From NCBI GenBank assembly GCA_947493945.1, contig CANLSR010000001.1, forward strand, positions 372,001-436,000: a stretch of DNA of 64,000 bases, read 5' to 3'. Below the pieces are notes generated by a model, which was not told the origin of the DNA, searched no databases, and saw nothing but the letters and a program-made list of their open reading frames with translations. Source of the DNA: an uncultured bacterium. GTDB taxonomy: Bacteria; Bacteroidota; Rhodothermia; Rhodothermales; Rubricoccaceae. Position numbers and translations under genes: made by a program. Positions 36,825-46,387 of the stretch are shown here, one piece after another. Numbering within the stretch: the first letter of the stretch is position 1; the number at the start of each line of letters is the position of its first letter.

Positions 36825-37892
36825 ATGAAAAAGCTCCTCCTCATCGCCGTCGTGCTCGTCGCCTTGGGCGGCCTGTTCGCCGGCTGGCTGGCGTTCTTCC
36901 CGAACACGGCCCACGACGAGCCGGCCGGCATCCGCCTGCCCGCCGACGTCACGTTCGCGTCCATGCTCGACTCGCTCGACGCCGCCGGCGCGCTGGGCTC
37001 CCGCGCGTCGATGGAGACGTTCGGCAAGACCACCGGCTGGGACGACCAGGTCAAGACCGGCTACTACCTCATCCAGCCCGGCATGAGCAACTGGGCCGTG
37101 CTGGACAAAATCCGCAAGGGGCTGCAGGACGACTTCCGGATCACCATCCCGGGCGGGCTCACGCCCGAGCGGTTCGGCCGCGTGATGGAGCGCCAGCTCG
37201 GGACCGACTCGGCGGAGGTCGTGGCGGCGGTCCGCGACCCGGGGCTGGCGGAGCAGCTCGGCACGACGCCCCGGCTGTTGCTCGGGCGGATGCGCGCCAA
37301 CACCTACGACATCCGCTGGACCGACGACGCGCGCCGGGCCGTGACCCGGATCAAGGAAAAGAGCGACCAGTTCTGGACCGACGAGCGCGTGGCGCAGGCC
37401 GAGACGCTCGGGATGACGCCGGACCAAGCGATCACGATGGCGTCGATCGTGCAGTGGGAGGCCCAGAAGCCGGAGGAGCGGCCCACGATCGCCGGCGTCT
37501 ACCTCAACCGCCTGCTCGGCCGGACGCCCGCCGGGCGGATGCGGCTCCAGGCCGACCCGACGGTGCAGTACGCGCTGATGGAGTCCGACGGGGGCCCGAT
37601 GCGGCGGCTGCTGTTCAAGGACTACGCGTTCCCGCACCCGTACAACACGTACCAGATCGACGGCCTGCCGCCCGGCCCGCTGAACAACCCGTCCGACGAC
37701 GCCATCGAGGCCGTCCTGGCCGGCGGCGAGGGCGACTACCTCTACTTCGTCGCCGACGGGACGGGCGGCCACGACTTTAGCCGGACCATCGGGGAGCACA
37801 ACGAGAAGGCCCGCCGCTGGAGCGCGTGGCTGAGCGAGCAGGTGCGGATCAAGCGCCAGCGCGAGGCGGCGGCGGGGGAGGCTGGAGAGTAG
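36825..37892 (+). CDS. mltG: Endolytic murein transglycosylase MltG
   Basis: Cleaves nascent glycan strands at the inner membrane and sets strand length. The 355-residue product has an N-terminal membrane segment (LLLIAVVLVALGGLFAGWLAF). A LysM-like N-domain follows, then the YceG catalytic region ASIVQWEAQKPEERPTIAGV, YLNRL, and LQADPTVQYAL. NTYQIDGLPPGPLNNPS is the family's substrate loop. It is separated from queF by 3 bases and is probably co-transcribed. Confidence 0.92.
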   Translation: MKKLLLIAVVLVALGGLFAGWLAFFPNTAHDEPAGIRLPADVTFASMLDSLDAAGALGSRASMETFGKTTGWDDQVKTGYYLIQPGMSNWAVLDKIRKGLQDDFRITIPGGLTPERFGRVMERQLGTDSAEVVAAVRDPGLAEQLGTTPRLLLGRMRANTYDIRWTDDARRAVTRIKEKSDQFWTDERVAQAETLGMTPDQAITMASIVQWEAQKPEERPTIAGVYLNRLLGRTPAGRMRLQADPTVQYALMESDGGPMRRLLFKDYAFPHPYNTYQIDGLPPGPLNNPSDDAIEAVLAGGEGDYLYFVADGTGGHDFSRTIGEHNEKARRWSAWLSEQVRIKRQREAAAGEAGE

Positions 37893-37951
37893 AGGATGGA
37901 ACGCTCGGTGTGAGATAGAAACGATATCCTCCACGTGCCGGCCTCCCTCTC

Positions 37952-38118
37952 CGTCGTCCCCGCGCACGCGGGGATCCAGAGTATTGGGAACGCCTCTCAC
38001 GACGACCGCCAGCGCGGCGGACGTGCGCCCCGGGCCGAATCCGCTTCCCGCTGGCAGCTCTGTTGGTCATCCGCCTCCGCGCTCGCCATTCTGGATTCCC
38101 GCGTGCGCGGGGACGACG
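37952..38118. mobile_element. MITE-like element with 29-base terminal inverted repeats
   Basis: The left end (37952-37980) and the complement of the right end (38090-38118) match at all but one of 29 bases. Each end also folds on itself through CCCCGCG/CGCGGGG. The interior (about 109 bases) has no gene. This CCCGCGnnnGCGGG...ATCCAGA type of dispersed element is known from many bacteria. No target duplication is obvious. Confidence 0.8.
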
Positions 38119-38358
38119 AAGTGGGGAGGATGGGTCGCAAACTCAAGCCGTTCGAGCGCTTCCCATGTCAACTCACGCCAAGCGTTGGAGAGCGGCGTTT
38201 CCGCTGTGGCGTCCGCGGTCCCGCGCTGGCTACCATCTAGAAGCCCGGCCCAGCCCACTGGCGGCCGGCCTCCGCCAGTCGGTCGAGCGGTGCCGCGTGC
38301 CGCCAGTAGGAACGGCTAGCCGCTGAAGGCGACTCTCTCCCTGCCGATACCGCTCCCC
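38119..38358. other. Gap after the MITE
   Basis: Contains an ACTGGCGG/CCGCCAGT inverted pair at 38257-38279, a variant of the window-wide family. A C-rich leader (CCGATACCGCTCCCC) follows. No gene is seen. Confidence 0.5.
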
Positions 38359-39918
38359 ATGCGCCCGGTCCTCACGCTCGCCGCCGCCCAGCTCCGGGCC
38401 GACCTCCGCCACCCGCGCACGGGCAAGCGGAGCGCGGGGCGCGTGGCCACGACGCTGATCGCCTACGGGTTCTCGGGGGCCGTGCTGGCGCTCTCGCTGG
38501 GCCGAGCGCCGGCCGAGCAGGCGCTGTTCGTCGGCGCCAGCTTCGCGATCGTGCTGGCCGCGTTCGGCGTCGTGGGCTCCTACGACGAGCTGATGGGCCG
38601 CCCCCGCGACAACGCCTGGCTGACCACGCTGCCGGCGACCGAGGCCCAGCACTACGGCGCCCGCCTGCTCGGGATCGCGCTGACGGTGACGCTGATGGCG
38701 CTCGGCGTGGCCGTGCCGGTCGGCCTGCGCGCCGGGCTCACCTGGGGCGCGGCGTCCGGGCTGGTGGTCGGCGGCAGCATCGCGGCGACGGTGGTGTGGA
38801 CGGCGCTCGCGGGGCTGGCGGTGCTGTGGGGCCTGACGCTCGTGCTCCCCCAGAGAGCACTGCGGACGGCGCTCTCGGTCGCGCGGACGGTGCTGATCGG
38901 CGCGCTCGTGCTCGGCTTCCAGACCATCGGCGCCTCGTCGACGGCCCTCGACGCGCCGTGGTGGCCCGGCGCCTGGGTCGCCGACGCCTTTGCCGGTCGC
39001 CCCACCTGGGGGCTGGCGACGTGCACCGGCTCGGTGCTCGCCTTCGCCGTCCTGTTCGGCGCGGTCTTCCCCCGCCACTACTTCCGCCTGCTTCGCCTCT
39101 TGGCCCACGGCGCCCGCCAGCACGGGAAGCAGACGCGGCTGGGCCGAGGCCTGACGGCGCCCGAGCGCTGGGCCATCGGCGCCGGCCCGGCACGGGCTGC
39201 CTACGGGTTCGCCGTCGCCGCTTTCGCCGACGACCGCTTGGTGCGGGGCCGGCTGTGGCCGGCGGCCCTGCTTCCGGCCGGCTTCGTGGTCTTCGGCTGG
39301 CTGAGCGGCGGGCTGGCGAGCACCGGGGGCCGGGGCGCGGCCGGCGTGCTCCAAGGCGCCTACGACGTGCTCTCAGATCCCCAGACCCAGCTCCACCTGT
39401 CGGTGCTGGTGGTGCTCCTGTTCTGCGTCCAGTCGCTCGTCCAGACGCTCCAGTACTCCGACTACGCCCAGGCGTCGTGGGTGTTCGGCACGCTGCCGGA
39501 GGCGCGTCCGCGCGTGCTCCAGGTCGGCGCCCAGGCGGCCCTGGTGTGGCGGATCCTGCTCCCGCTCCACGTCGGCCTAGCGGTGCTGCTCACGCTGACG
39601 ATGCCGGCCGCCGACGCCGTGGTCCACGCGGCGCTGTGGTTTGCGACGGCGGCGGCGGTGTCGCGCGCCTACGCCCTGGCGCACCGGGCCCCGCCGTTCT
39701 CGCGCGCCAGCGACAAGTTCAACGCGGCCAGCCGGTTCGTGCCGCTGCTCGTCTCGATTCCCCTGGGCGTGGCCGCGCTCTTCCTCCAGGTGTGGGCGCT
39801 GACGACGCTGGGCCGAGCCGTCGCGGTCGTAGCGGGGCTCCTGGCGGCGTCCGCCGTCGTGGGCCGAGTCGCCGTCCAGAGGCCGCGCCGCGCCGCCTCT
39901 CACCCGGTCCCGGCGTAA
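38359..39918 (+). CDS. Large polytopic membrane protein, ABC-2 permease-like
   Basis: A 519-residue protein with about 12 hydrophobic segments and basic loops. Its N-terminus (LTLAAAQLRADLRHPRTGKR) resembles transporter permeases of the ABC-2 class, which begin with a short cytosolic helix. No ATPase gene is adjacent, so function is open. The ATG follows CGCTCCCC. Confidence 0.6.
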   Translation: MRPVLTLAAAQLRADLRHPRTGKRSAGRVATTLIAYGFSGAVLALSLGRAPAEQALFVGASFAIVLAAFGVVGSYDELMGRPRDNAWLTTLPATEAQHYGARLLGIALTVTLMALGVAVPVGLRAGLTWGAASGLVVGGSIAATVVWTALAGLAVLWGLTLVLPQRALRTALSVARTVLIGALVLGFQTIGASSTALDAPWWPGAWVADAFAGRPTWGLATCTGSVLAFAVLFGAVFPRHYFRLLRLLAHGARQHGKQTRLGRGLTAPERWAIGAGPARAAYGFAVAAFADDRLVRGRLWPAALLPAGFVVFGWLSGGLASTGGRGAAGVLQGAYDVLSDPQTQLHLSVLVVLLFCVQSLVQTLQYSDYAQASWVFGTLPEARPRVLQVGAQAALVWRILLPLHVGLAVLLTLTMPAADAVVHAALWFATAAAVSRAYALAHRAPPFSRASDKFNAASRFVPLLVSIPLGVAALFLQVWALTTLGRAVAVVAGLLAASAVVGRVAVQRPRRAASHPVPA

Positions 39919-40055
39919 TGGCGCACGCCCCGCTGGCGGCGTCCGTCACCGGACGGAGCTACCCTGCCGGCCGTAGGCGCCAGCGGCCGGCGACGGCCTG
40001 CGAGTGCGGCCCGTGCCGGAGTGGCGGGGGCCGCAGTGCTCTCTAAGGGCGCCGG

Positions 40056-41552
40056 CTAGTTGTTGCCACCGCGACGGCGGCTGGGCGCGCGCTCGTTGCC
40101 CCCGCGGCGGGGGGCGGGGCGGCTCTCCCGCCGGGGGGCCGGGGCGGGCCGCGACTCTCGACGCGGCGGCGCCGGGCGGCTCTCGCGCCTCGGAGGCGGT
40201 GCCGGACGGCTCTCGCGGCGCGGAGGTGGCGCCGGACGCGACTCGCGACGTGGTGACGGCGCCGGCCGGCTTTCCTGGCGCCGAGGCGGGGCCTGGCGCG
40301 ACTCGCGACGTGGCGACGGCGCCTGGCGCGACGGCTCGGCACGACGGGCGGGCGGCGACTCCGCGCGGCGCCTTGCCGGTGCGTCGGTGCGGCCCGCCCG
40401 CGACGGCGGGGCCTCCGTGCGACCGACCCGTGCCGGCGGCGCGTCGCTCCGGCCCGTACGTGGCGGCGCGGCGCTCCGGCGCCCGACGCGCTCGGGCACC
40501 GCCGACGGGACCCGGGTGCGGCCCGTCGAGCGGGTGATGCCGCCGGGCCCCGCCGCGCTCGGCAACCGCGCGGGTGCCAGCCCGCGCCGTGCCGGCTGGC
40601 GGGCCGGGTCGGGGACCGACTGCACGGCCGGCGTCGCTCGCGCTAGGCTGCGGATTCGGCTCCGGCGCCCGTCGTCGTAGCCGTCGCGGAAGTCGTTGTA
40701 GCCGCGGTGGCGCGGGCGGCCGTAGTAGCCCGGCCCGTAGTAGCCCGACGCGTACCCGTCGTAGAAGCCGTCGCGGTAGCCGGCCCCGTACCCATAGCCG
40801 CCGTACCCGTAGCCGCCGTAGCCCCACCCGATGGACACGGAGACGCCCGGCCCATACCACGGGTCGTACGCCCACGGGTCGTAGTAGCCGTAACCGGCGT
40901 AGTACGGGTCGTAGTAGGCCCGGTGCGCCCAGGCGCGGCGGTGCCGCCACGTCGGGTACCACCCGAACCGCACGTAGGGCCGGTAGGTGGCGTAGGGCCG
41001 GTAGTAGCGGTAGGGCGACGGGAAGTAGGCCGGGTCGCCGTAGCGGTAGTAACCGGCGGAGTAGCCGCCGTAGTAGACCTCGTCGTCGGCGCCCTGGGCG
41101 TAGTCGTCGAGGTCGGCCGCGACGTCCTCGTAGTAGTACGTGCCCTCGTCCTGGTAGTAGTAGCGCGAGACCGTCACGTCCGACGGGTCCAGGGCGCCGC
41201 CCGCACCCGTCCCGTACGACCCCATCGCGCGCGTCTCCGGGGCGCCCTCCGGGTTGCCCAGCGGCACCGCGCCGCTGGCGATGTCCTCCGGCGTGGGGAC
41301 CGCCACCTCCGCCGTGTCGCCGTAGGGGTTCTCGGGGATGTCCATCGTGGCCGCCAGCCCGACGCGGGCCGGGCCGGCCGTGTCCGCCTGGGCCACGGGC
41401 GCGCGCGGCGGGGCCGGCTCAGGGCGAGACGTGGCGCAGCCGGCGAGGGCCGCCGCCAGTGCGAGGAACGCGAGCCGGCGGATCGGCGGCCGGGCGGTCG
41501 GGGTGCGCCCCGCGAACCGAGAGGTCGGCGAAGCCAGCGGGATCGTAGGCAT
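40056..41552 (-). CDS. Lipoprotein with Tyr/Gly-rich and Arg-Pro-Ala-Pro repeat regions
   Basis: A 498-residue surface-type protein of unknown function. After a lipoprotein signal (LALAAALAGC, Cys near residue 40) comes a Pro/Ala linker. Residues about 125-290 are strongly enriched in Tyr and Gly (YYYQDEGTYYYED, GYGGYGYGGYGYG). The rest is Arg/Pro/Ala-rich with repeated RRESRPAPPP units and ends RRRGGNN. The composition is adhesive or disordered-like. Base composition and codon use match the neighbours. The leader is C-rich (GCTCCCCCCTGTCACC). Confidence 0.72.
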   Translation of the reverse strand: MPTIPLASPTSRFAGRTPTARPPIRRLAFLALAAALAGCATSRPEPAPPRAPVAQADTAGPARVGLAATMDIPENPYGDTAEVAVPTPEDIASGAVPLGNPEGAPETRAMGSYGTGAGGALDPSDVTVSRYYYQDEGTYYYEDVAADLDDYAQGADDEVYYGGYSAGYYRYGDPAYFPSPYRYYRPYATYRPYVRFGWYPTWRHRRAWAHRAYYDPYYAGYGYYDPWAYDPWYGPGVSVSIGWGYGGYGYGGYGYGAGYRDGFYDGYASGYYGPGYYGRPRHRGYNDFRDGYDDGRRSRIRSLARATPAVQSVPDPARQPARRGLAPARLPSAAGPGGITRSTGRTRVPSAVPERVGRRSAAPPRTGRSDAPPARVGRTEAPPSRAGRTDAPARRRAESPPARRAEPSRQAPSPRRESRQAPPRRQESRPAPSPRRESRPAPPPRRESRPAPPPRRESRPAPPRRESRPAPAPRRESRPAPRRGGNERAPSRRRGGNN

Positions 41553-41786
41553 GGTGACAGGGGGGAGCGGTGCGGAGGCCGCGCGAAGAGGGGGCGGTCG
41601 GAGCCGGCCGGGCCAGGAGCCCAGGTATATTCGCCGGCCCGTCCAACTCAGCCGCGCCTCGCGGCTTGTGAGTAACGCACAGCGGAGGCCAACGATCCGC
41701 CCCCGACCGTGCGCCGGCCTCCGGGTCGCCGACGGCCCTAGCCCACCAAGGTCCTCCTCGCGCTCGCCGGCCCCCCGGCCCCCTCC

Positions 41787-43271
41787 ATGGCCGAACAGAT
41801 CACCCCCCGCGCCGACGACTACGGCCAGTGGTACCAGGACGTCATCCGCGCCGCCAAGCTCGCCGAGACCTCGCCCGTCCGCGGCTCGATGGTCATGCCG
41901 CCCAACGGCTACGAGCTGTGGGAGAACATGCGCGACGGGCTGGACGGGATGTTCAAGGCGACGGGCCACCGCAACGCCTACTTCCCGCTCTTCATCCCCA
42001 AGAGCTTCCTGGAGAAGGAGGCCGAGCACGTCGAGGGCTTTGCCAAGGAGTGCGCCGTGGTGACGCACTATCGCTTGAAGGAAGAGGGCGGCGAGCTGAT
42101 CGTCGACCCCGACGCCGAGCTGGACGAGCCGCTGGTCGTCCGCCCCACGTCCGAGACCATCATCTGGGACACGTACTCCCGCTGGATCCAGAGCTGGCGC
42201 GACCTGCCGCTCAAGCTTAACCAGTGGGCCAACGTGGTCCGCTGGGAGATGCGGACGCGGCTGTTCTTGCGCACCGCCGAGTTCCTGTGGCAGGAGGGCC
42301 ACACGGCCCACGCCACCGAGCAGGAGGCCGTCGACGAGACCCGGCAGATGTTGGACGTCTACGCCGACTTTGCCCAGGACTGGATGGCGATGCCCGTCAT
42401 CCGGGGCGTCAAGACCGCCAGCGAGCGGTTCCCCGGCGCCGTGGACACCTACTGCATCGAGGCGCTGATGCAAGACGGCAAGGCGCTCCAGGCCGGCACC
42501 AGCCACTTCCTGGGCCAGAACTTTGCCCGCGCGTTCGACTGCACGTTCCAGAACCAGGACAACGAGCCCGAGTACGTCTGGGCGACGAGCTGGGGCGTCA
42601 GCACGCGGTTGATCGGCGCCCTGATCATGACGCACGGCGACGACGCTGGCGTGATCATGCCGCCCCGGCTGGCGCCGGTCCAGGTGGCCATCGTCCCGAT
42701 CACGCGCAAGAACGGCGACAACGAGGCCGTGATGGACGCGGCCCGGCAGATGCGCGACGACCTGGTGGCCGACGGCGTCCGCGTGGTCCTGGACGACCGC
42801 GACCAGTACCGACCGGGCTGGAAGTTCGCCCAGTACGAGGTCGAGGGAGTCCCCGTGCGGCTGGCGGTCGGCCCGCGCGACGTCGAGAACGGGACGGCGG
42901 AGATGGCGCGGCGCGACTCGGGCGACAAGGAGGCGGTGAGCCAGCGCGAGATCGCGGCCCACGTTCGCCGCGCGCTCCACGAGGTCCAGCAGGGGCTCTA
43001 CGACCGCGCCCTCGCCTTCCGCCAGCAGCACACCCACACGGCCGACACCTACGACGCGTTCAAGGCCCAGATCGAGGAGGGCGGCTTCGTGCTCATGCAC
43101 TGGGACGGGACGGCCGAGACCGAGGCCCAGGTCAAGGAGGAGACCAAGGCGACGATCCGCTGCGTCCCGTTCCCGGGCCAGTTCTCGGGCGTCGACACCG
43201 AGGCGCCGGGCACCGACCCGGTCAGCGGGGCGCCGTCGGCCGGCCGCGTGGTGTTTGCTCGGGCCTACTAG
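41787..43271 (+). CDS. proS: Prolyl-tRNA synthetase, archaeal/eukaryotic type
   Basis: Charges tRNA-Pro. The 494-residue product is the short ProS type 3 without the bacterial editing insert. Class II motifs include [34 protein letters not shown], and the anticodon-binding domain from about residue 285. It ends in ...FARAY, as the type does. The ATG follows CCCCCTCC. Confidence 0.94.
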   Translation: MAEQITPRADDYGQWYQDVIRAAKLAETSPVRGSMVMPPNGYELWENMRDGLDGMFKATGHRNAYFPLFIPKSFLEKEAEHVEGFAKECAVVTHYRLKEEGGELIVDPDAELDEPLVVRPTSETIIWDTYSRWIQSWRDLPLKLNQWANVVRWEMRTRLFLRTAEFLWQEGHTAHATEQEAVDETRQMLDVYADFAQDWMAMPVIRGVKTASERFPGAVDTYCIEALMQDGKALQAGTSHFLGQNFARAFDCTFQNQDNEPEYVWATSWGVSTRLIGALIMTHGDDAGVIMPPRLAPVQVAIVPITRKNGDNEAVMDAARQMRDDLVADGVRVVLDDRDQYRPGWKFAQYEVEGVPVRLAVGPRDVENGTAEMARRDSGDKEAVSQREIAAHVRRALHEVQQGLYDRALAFRQQHTHTADTYDAFKAQIEEGGFVLMHWDGTAETEAQVKEETKATIRCVPFPGQFSGVDTEAPGTDPVSGAPSAGRVVFARAY

Positions 43272-43283
43272 TCCCGGCGCGCC

Positions 43284-44015
43284 ATGCCTCGGCCGCTCCC
43301 CCCGCCCTCGCCGGCCGCCCCGCCGAGCCCGACCGCCAGCCGAGCGGCGCGGGACCGCGGCTACCGGCTGGCGAACGCGGTCTCGTACTTCCTCAACCCG
43401 CTGGTCTTCCCGCCGGTCGCGTTCGCGCTGATCGAGTGGCACTTTGGCGGCGGCTGGGCCTCGGTGGCCTGGACGTTCGGGGTGTCGCTGGCGTTTTTCT
43501 GCCTGCTCCCGCTGGTCTACGTCGCCGGGATGGTGCGGAGCGGGCGCGCCGAGAGCCTGGAGGTGCGCGACCGGTCCCGCCGGCTGGGCCCGCTGGTGGT
43601 CAGCATCGCGTCGTACGCCGTCGGGGCGTTGCTGCTGTGGCGCACGGTCCAGGGGCCGGCGCTGCCGCTGATCGTGGCGTTCGCGGCGCTCTACCCGCTC
43701 AACACGGCGGTCCTGCTGCTGATCACGCTGCGCTGGAAGATCTCGATCCACATGACGAGCCTGGCCGGCTTCGTGGGCGTGCTGCTGTTCGTGGCCGTGA
43801 CCGTCTGGCGGGACCTGCCGGCCGGCCCCGAGGCGGCGCTGACCGCGGCGACGGTGGCGCCGCTGGTGCTCCTGGTGCCGCTCCTGATGTGGGCGCGCGT
43901 CCGCGTGGGCGCGCACACGTTGGGGCAGGTCGTGGCCGGCGCCGCGTTCGGGCTGGTGGTGCTGCCGGCCGAGCTGTGGTGGATCGTGGTCCACTGGCTC
44001 GACCTGGTAGGCTGA
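43284..44015 (+). CDS. PAP2-superfamily-like membrane protein
   Basis: A 243-residue protein with about six membrane segments. KISIHMTSLAGFVG and RVRVGAHTLGQVVAGAAFG resemble the second and third motifs of PAP2 phosphatases. The first motif (KxxxxxxRP) is not seen, so activity is uncertain. It follows proS by 12 bases on the same strand and may be co-transcribed. Its last 19 bases are duplicated after the stop. Confidence 0.6.
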   Translation: MPRPLPPPSPAAPPSPTASRAARDRGYRLANAVSYFLNPLVFPPVAFALIEWHFGGGWASVAWTFGVSLAFFCLLPLVYVAGMVRSGRAESLEVRDRSRRLGPLVVSIASYAVGALLLWRTVQGPALPLIVAFAALYPLNTAVLLLITLRWKISIHMTSLAGFVGVLLFVAVTVWRDLPAGPEAALTAATVAPLVLLVPLLMWARVRVGAHTLGQVVAGAAFGLVVLPAELWWIVVHWLDLVG

Positions 44016-44038
44016 GCCCGACCTGGTGGGCTGAGCCC
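44001..44038 (+). repeat. 19-base direct duplication across a stop codon
   Basis: GACCTGGTAGGCTGAGCCC is followed at once by a copy with one mismatch. The first copy contains the stop codon of the PAP2-like gene. Confidence 0.85.
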
Positions 44039-44041
44039 GTC

Positions 44042-44061
44042 CCGCTGGCGGCCACCGCCAG
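44042..44061. repeat. CCGCTGGCGG/CCGCCAGC inverted pair
   Basis: An imperfect member of the repeat family lying 26 bases after the PAP2-like stop. It is followed by a GGCGCCCC/GGGGCGCC palindrome at about 44070-44088. Confidence 0.6.
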
Positions 44062-44209
44062 CCGGCGGGGGGGCGCCCCACGGGGCGCCTCTGCGGGACC
44101 AGGGCCGTGGATCCTGGACGGCCGGCCCGGTCCATTCCCCATTAAGCGTCTGCGAGCCGGGAACGGCGGGAGGCCGCGCGCGCGTTCCGGCTGAAACCAA
44201 CGACCCTTT

Positions 44210-45760
44210 ATGGAAGCCACCATTGGCACCGGCACGTACGGACCCGGCCCGCAGGCCAGCGTCCCCGACGCCTTCGAGCACCCGCGCGGCCTGTTCTGCA
44301 ACCGCACGCTCAACCTGCGCAAGATCCAGGCGGTCGGCTACGACATGGACTACACCCTCGTTCACTACCACGTGGCGCTGTGGGAGGAGCGGGCCTACAG
44401 CTACATCAAGGCCGGGCTGGCGGCCCAGGGTTGGCCCGTCGCGGACCTGGTGTTCGACCCCGACCTGGTGGTCCAGGGGCTGGTCGTGGACACCGAGTTG
44501 GGCAACGTGGTCAAGGCCAACCGGTTCGGCTACGTCAAGCGCGCCTACCACGGGACGGAGGCGCTGGGCTACGACGACCAGCGCGCGGCCTACCGCCGGA
44601 CGCTCGTCGACCTCCGCGACCGCCGCTGGCGGTTCATGAACACGCTGTTCTCGATCTCCGAGGCCGGCATCTACCTCCAGCTCGTCGACAAGCTGGACGC
44701 CGGCGAGCTGCCGGCCCGGCTGGGCTACGACGACCTCTACGAGTCGGTCCGCCAGGCGCTCGACGCGGCCCACTTGGAGGGCCTGCTCAAGGCCGAGATC
44801 CTGGCCGACCCCGACCGCTTCGTCGCCCCCGACCCCGACGTGCCGCTGGCGCTCCTGGACCAGAAGGAGGCCGGCAAAAAGATCCTGCTCATCACCAACT
44901 CCGAGTGGGAGTACGCCGCGCCGATCCTGAGCTACGCCTTCGACCCGCACCTGCCGGGCGAGATGACCTGGCGGGACCTGTTCGACCTGGCCATCGTCGG
45001 CGCCCGCAAGCCGGCGTTCTTCGACGAGCAGGCGCCGGCCTTCGAGGTCGTCGGCGAGGACGACGCCGGGCGGGCGGTCCTGCGGAGTCACACCGGGCCG
45101 CTTGAGGAGGGCCGCGCCTACGTCGGCGGCAACGCGGCCCTCGTCGAGGCCAGCCTGGGCATCGAGGGCAGCCAGATCCTGTACGTCGGCGACCACGTGT
45201 TCGCCGATGTCAAGACGTCCAAGAGCGTGCTCCGCTGGCGGACGGCCCTGGTGCTGCGCCCGCTGGAGGACGAGATCGAGGCGCTGAACGCGTGGCGCGG
45301 CGAGCAGCAGCGCCTGTCGGCCATGATGGCCGAGAAGGAGCGGCTGGAGGCCTACTTTTCGGCCCTGCGCCTGGAGCGCCAGCGGAACGGGGCCGGCTAC
45401 GGGCCGCAGACCGACCGCTCGGCCGAGTGGCTGAGCGAGCGCATCGCCACCACGCGCGAGCGGCTGGTGGCCCTGGACGCCGAGATCGGCCCGCTAGCGG
45501 CGGCCTCGTCGCGGCTCGTCAACCCGCGCTGGGGGCCGCTGATGTGGGCCGGCAACGACAAGAGCCACCTGGCGCGTCAGATCGAGGCCTCGGCCGACGT
45601 CTACACGGCGCGCGTCTCCAACTTCCTCCACTACACGCCGTTCGTCACGCTGCGTAGCCCGCGCGGCTCGCTCCCCCACGACTCCGCGACGGACCAGGCC
45701 GAGGGCTTGGAGGAGGCCGCCCGCGACCTCGGCGTCGACGGCTTCGGCGCCGACGACTAA
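44210..45760 (+). CDS. HAD-family 5'-nucleotidase (HAD-IG type)
   Basis: A 516-residue cytosolic phosphatase of the cN-II-like HAD superfamily that dephosphorylates nucleoside monophosphates. The nucleophile motif is GYDMDYTLVHYHV near residue 45. KKILLITNSEWEY is motif II, ARKPAFF carries the motif III lysine, and YVGDHVFADV is the motif IV acidic pair. A helical C-terminal part follows. The substrate preference is not readable. The leader is less C-rich than most. Confidence 0.88.
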   Translation: MEATIGTGTYGPGPQASVPDAFEHPRGLFCNRTLNLRKIQAVGYDMDYTLVHYHVALWEERAYSYIKAGLAAQGWPVADLVFDPDLVVQGLVVDTELGNVVKANRFGYVKRAYHGTEALGYDDQRAAYRRTLVDLRDRRWRFMNTLFSISEAGIYLQLVDKLDAGELPARLGYDDLYESVRQALDAAHLEGLLKAEILADPDRFVAPDPDVPLALLDQKEAGKKILLITNSEWEYAAPILSYAFDPHLPGEMTWRDLFDLAIVGARKPAFFDEQAPAFEVVGEDDAGRAVLRSHTGPLEEGRAYVGGNAALVEASLGIEGSQILYVGDHVFADVKTSKSVLRWRTALVLRPLEDEIEALNAWRGEQQRLSAMMAEKERLEAYFSALRLERQRNGAGYGPQTDRSAEWLSERIATTRERLVALDAEIGPLAAASSRLVNPRWGPLMWAGNDKSHLARQIEASADVYTARVSNFLHYTPFVTLRSPRGSLPHDSATDQAEGLEEAARDLGVDGFGADD

Positions 45761-45841
45761 CGGCCCGCCCTGCCGCCTCCGCCAGCCGGGCGGTCGGTCG
45801 GCCCGAGCGGTACCCTTTTGCCCGGGCGTACCCCGTCCCCC

Positions 45842-46267
45842 ATGACCCTCTCCCCTGCCCACCGCCGCGTGCTCGACGCCGCCCTCGCGCTCGTCCGCGA
45901 CCAGCGCCAGCGGGCCGAGGCCGGCGGCGCGCCGTTTGCGCCCGGCCTCGTCTGGACCGGCCCGTTTGGCCTGGGCTACCTGCTGGGCGCCGTCGACGCG
46001 CTGTGCCAGGCCAACGGCGCCCCCTTCGACGCCGCCGGCCTGGCGGTCTTCGCGCTCGTGCTCGACGACACATTCGGGCCGGAGGCCGCCGACAGCCTGC
46101 GCCGCCAGGCCGTCGAGTGGGTCCAGGGCGACGACGAGACGTTCGGGCGCGGCCGCGCGTGGGGCGGCAACGAGGCCTTAGGCGCCGCCCAGGGCCGCCA
46201 CACGCCGGTCGGGCTGGTCCACCTCGCGCGCGGCGACGAGGGGCGGATGGGGCCGCCGCGCGAGTAG
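45842..46267 (+). CDS. Conserved hypothetical protein
   Basis: A 141-residue soluble protein with no family I recognise. It is helical, with a Gly-rich C-terminal third (GRGRAWGGNEALGAAQGRH). Trp, Cys and His are few and no catalytic motif stands out. The ATG follows CCCCGTCCCC. A TACCCTTTTG box lies at 45811-45820. Confidence 0.6.
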   Translation: MTLSPAHRRVLDAALALVRDQRQRAEAGGAPFAPGLVWTGPFGLGYLLGAVDALCQANGAPFDAAGLAVFALVLDDTFGPEAADSLRRQAVEWVQGDDETFGRGRAWGGNEALGAAQGRHTPVGLVHLARGDEGRMGPPRE

Positions 46268-46349
46268 ACCGCCGGCGAGACCCGCCGGCCGCTGGCGGCA
46301 CCGGCGGAGCGGCCGGCGCCGGAGCTCACCGGCTGGCAGGGACCTCGGC

Positions 46350-46357
46350 TATCTTGG
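46350..46357 (+). promoter_or_regulatory. Putative promoter box TATCTTGG
   Basis: A TAnnTTnG match 30 bases before the GTG start at 46388. Confidence 0.35.
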
Positions 46358-46387
46358 TCTCCCACCGTCCTGGGTGCTGTCCCCCCC

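Noticed and set aside
36294..38000. Minus-strand frame ending in a DPRVRGDDG-type peptide
   Set aside because: This peptide is the usual translation of the inverted-repeat element at 37952-38118; the rest is antisense to queF and mltG.
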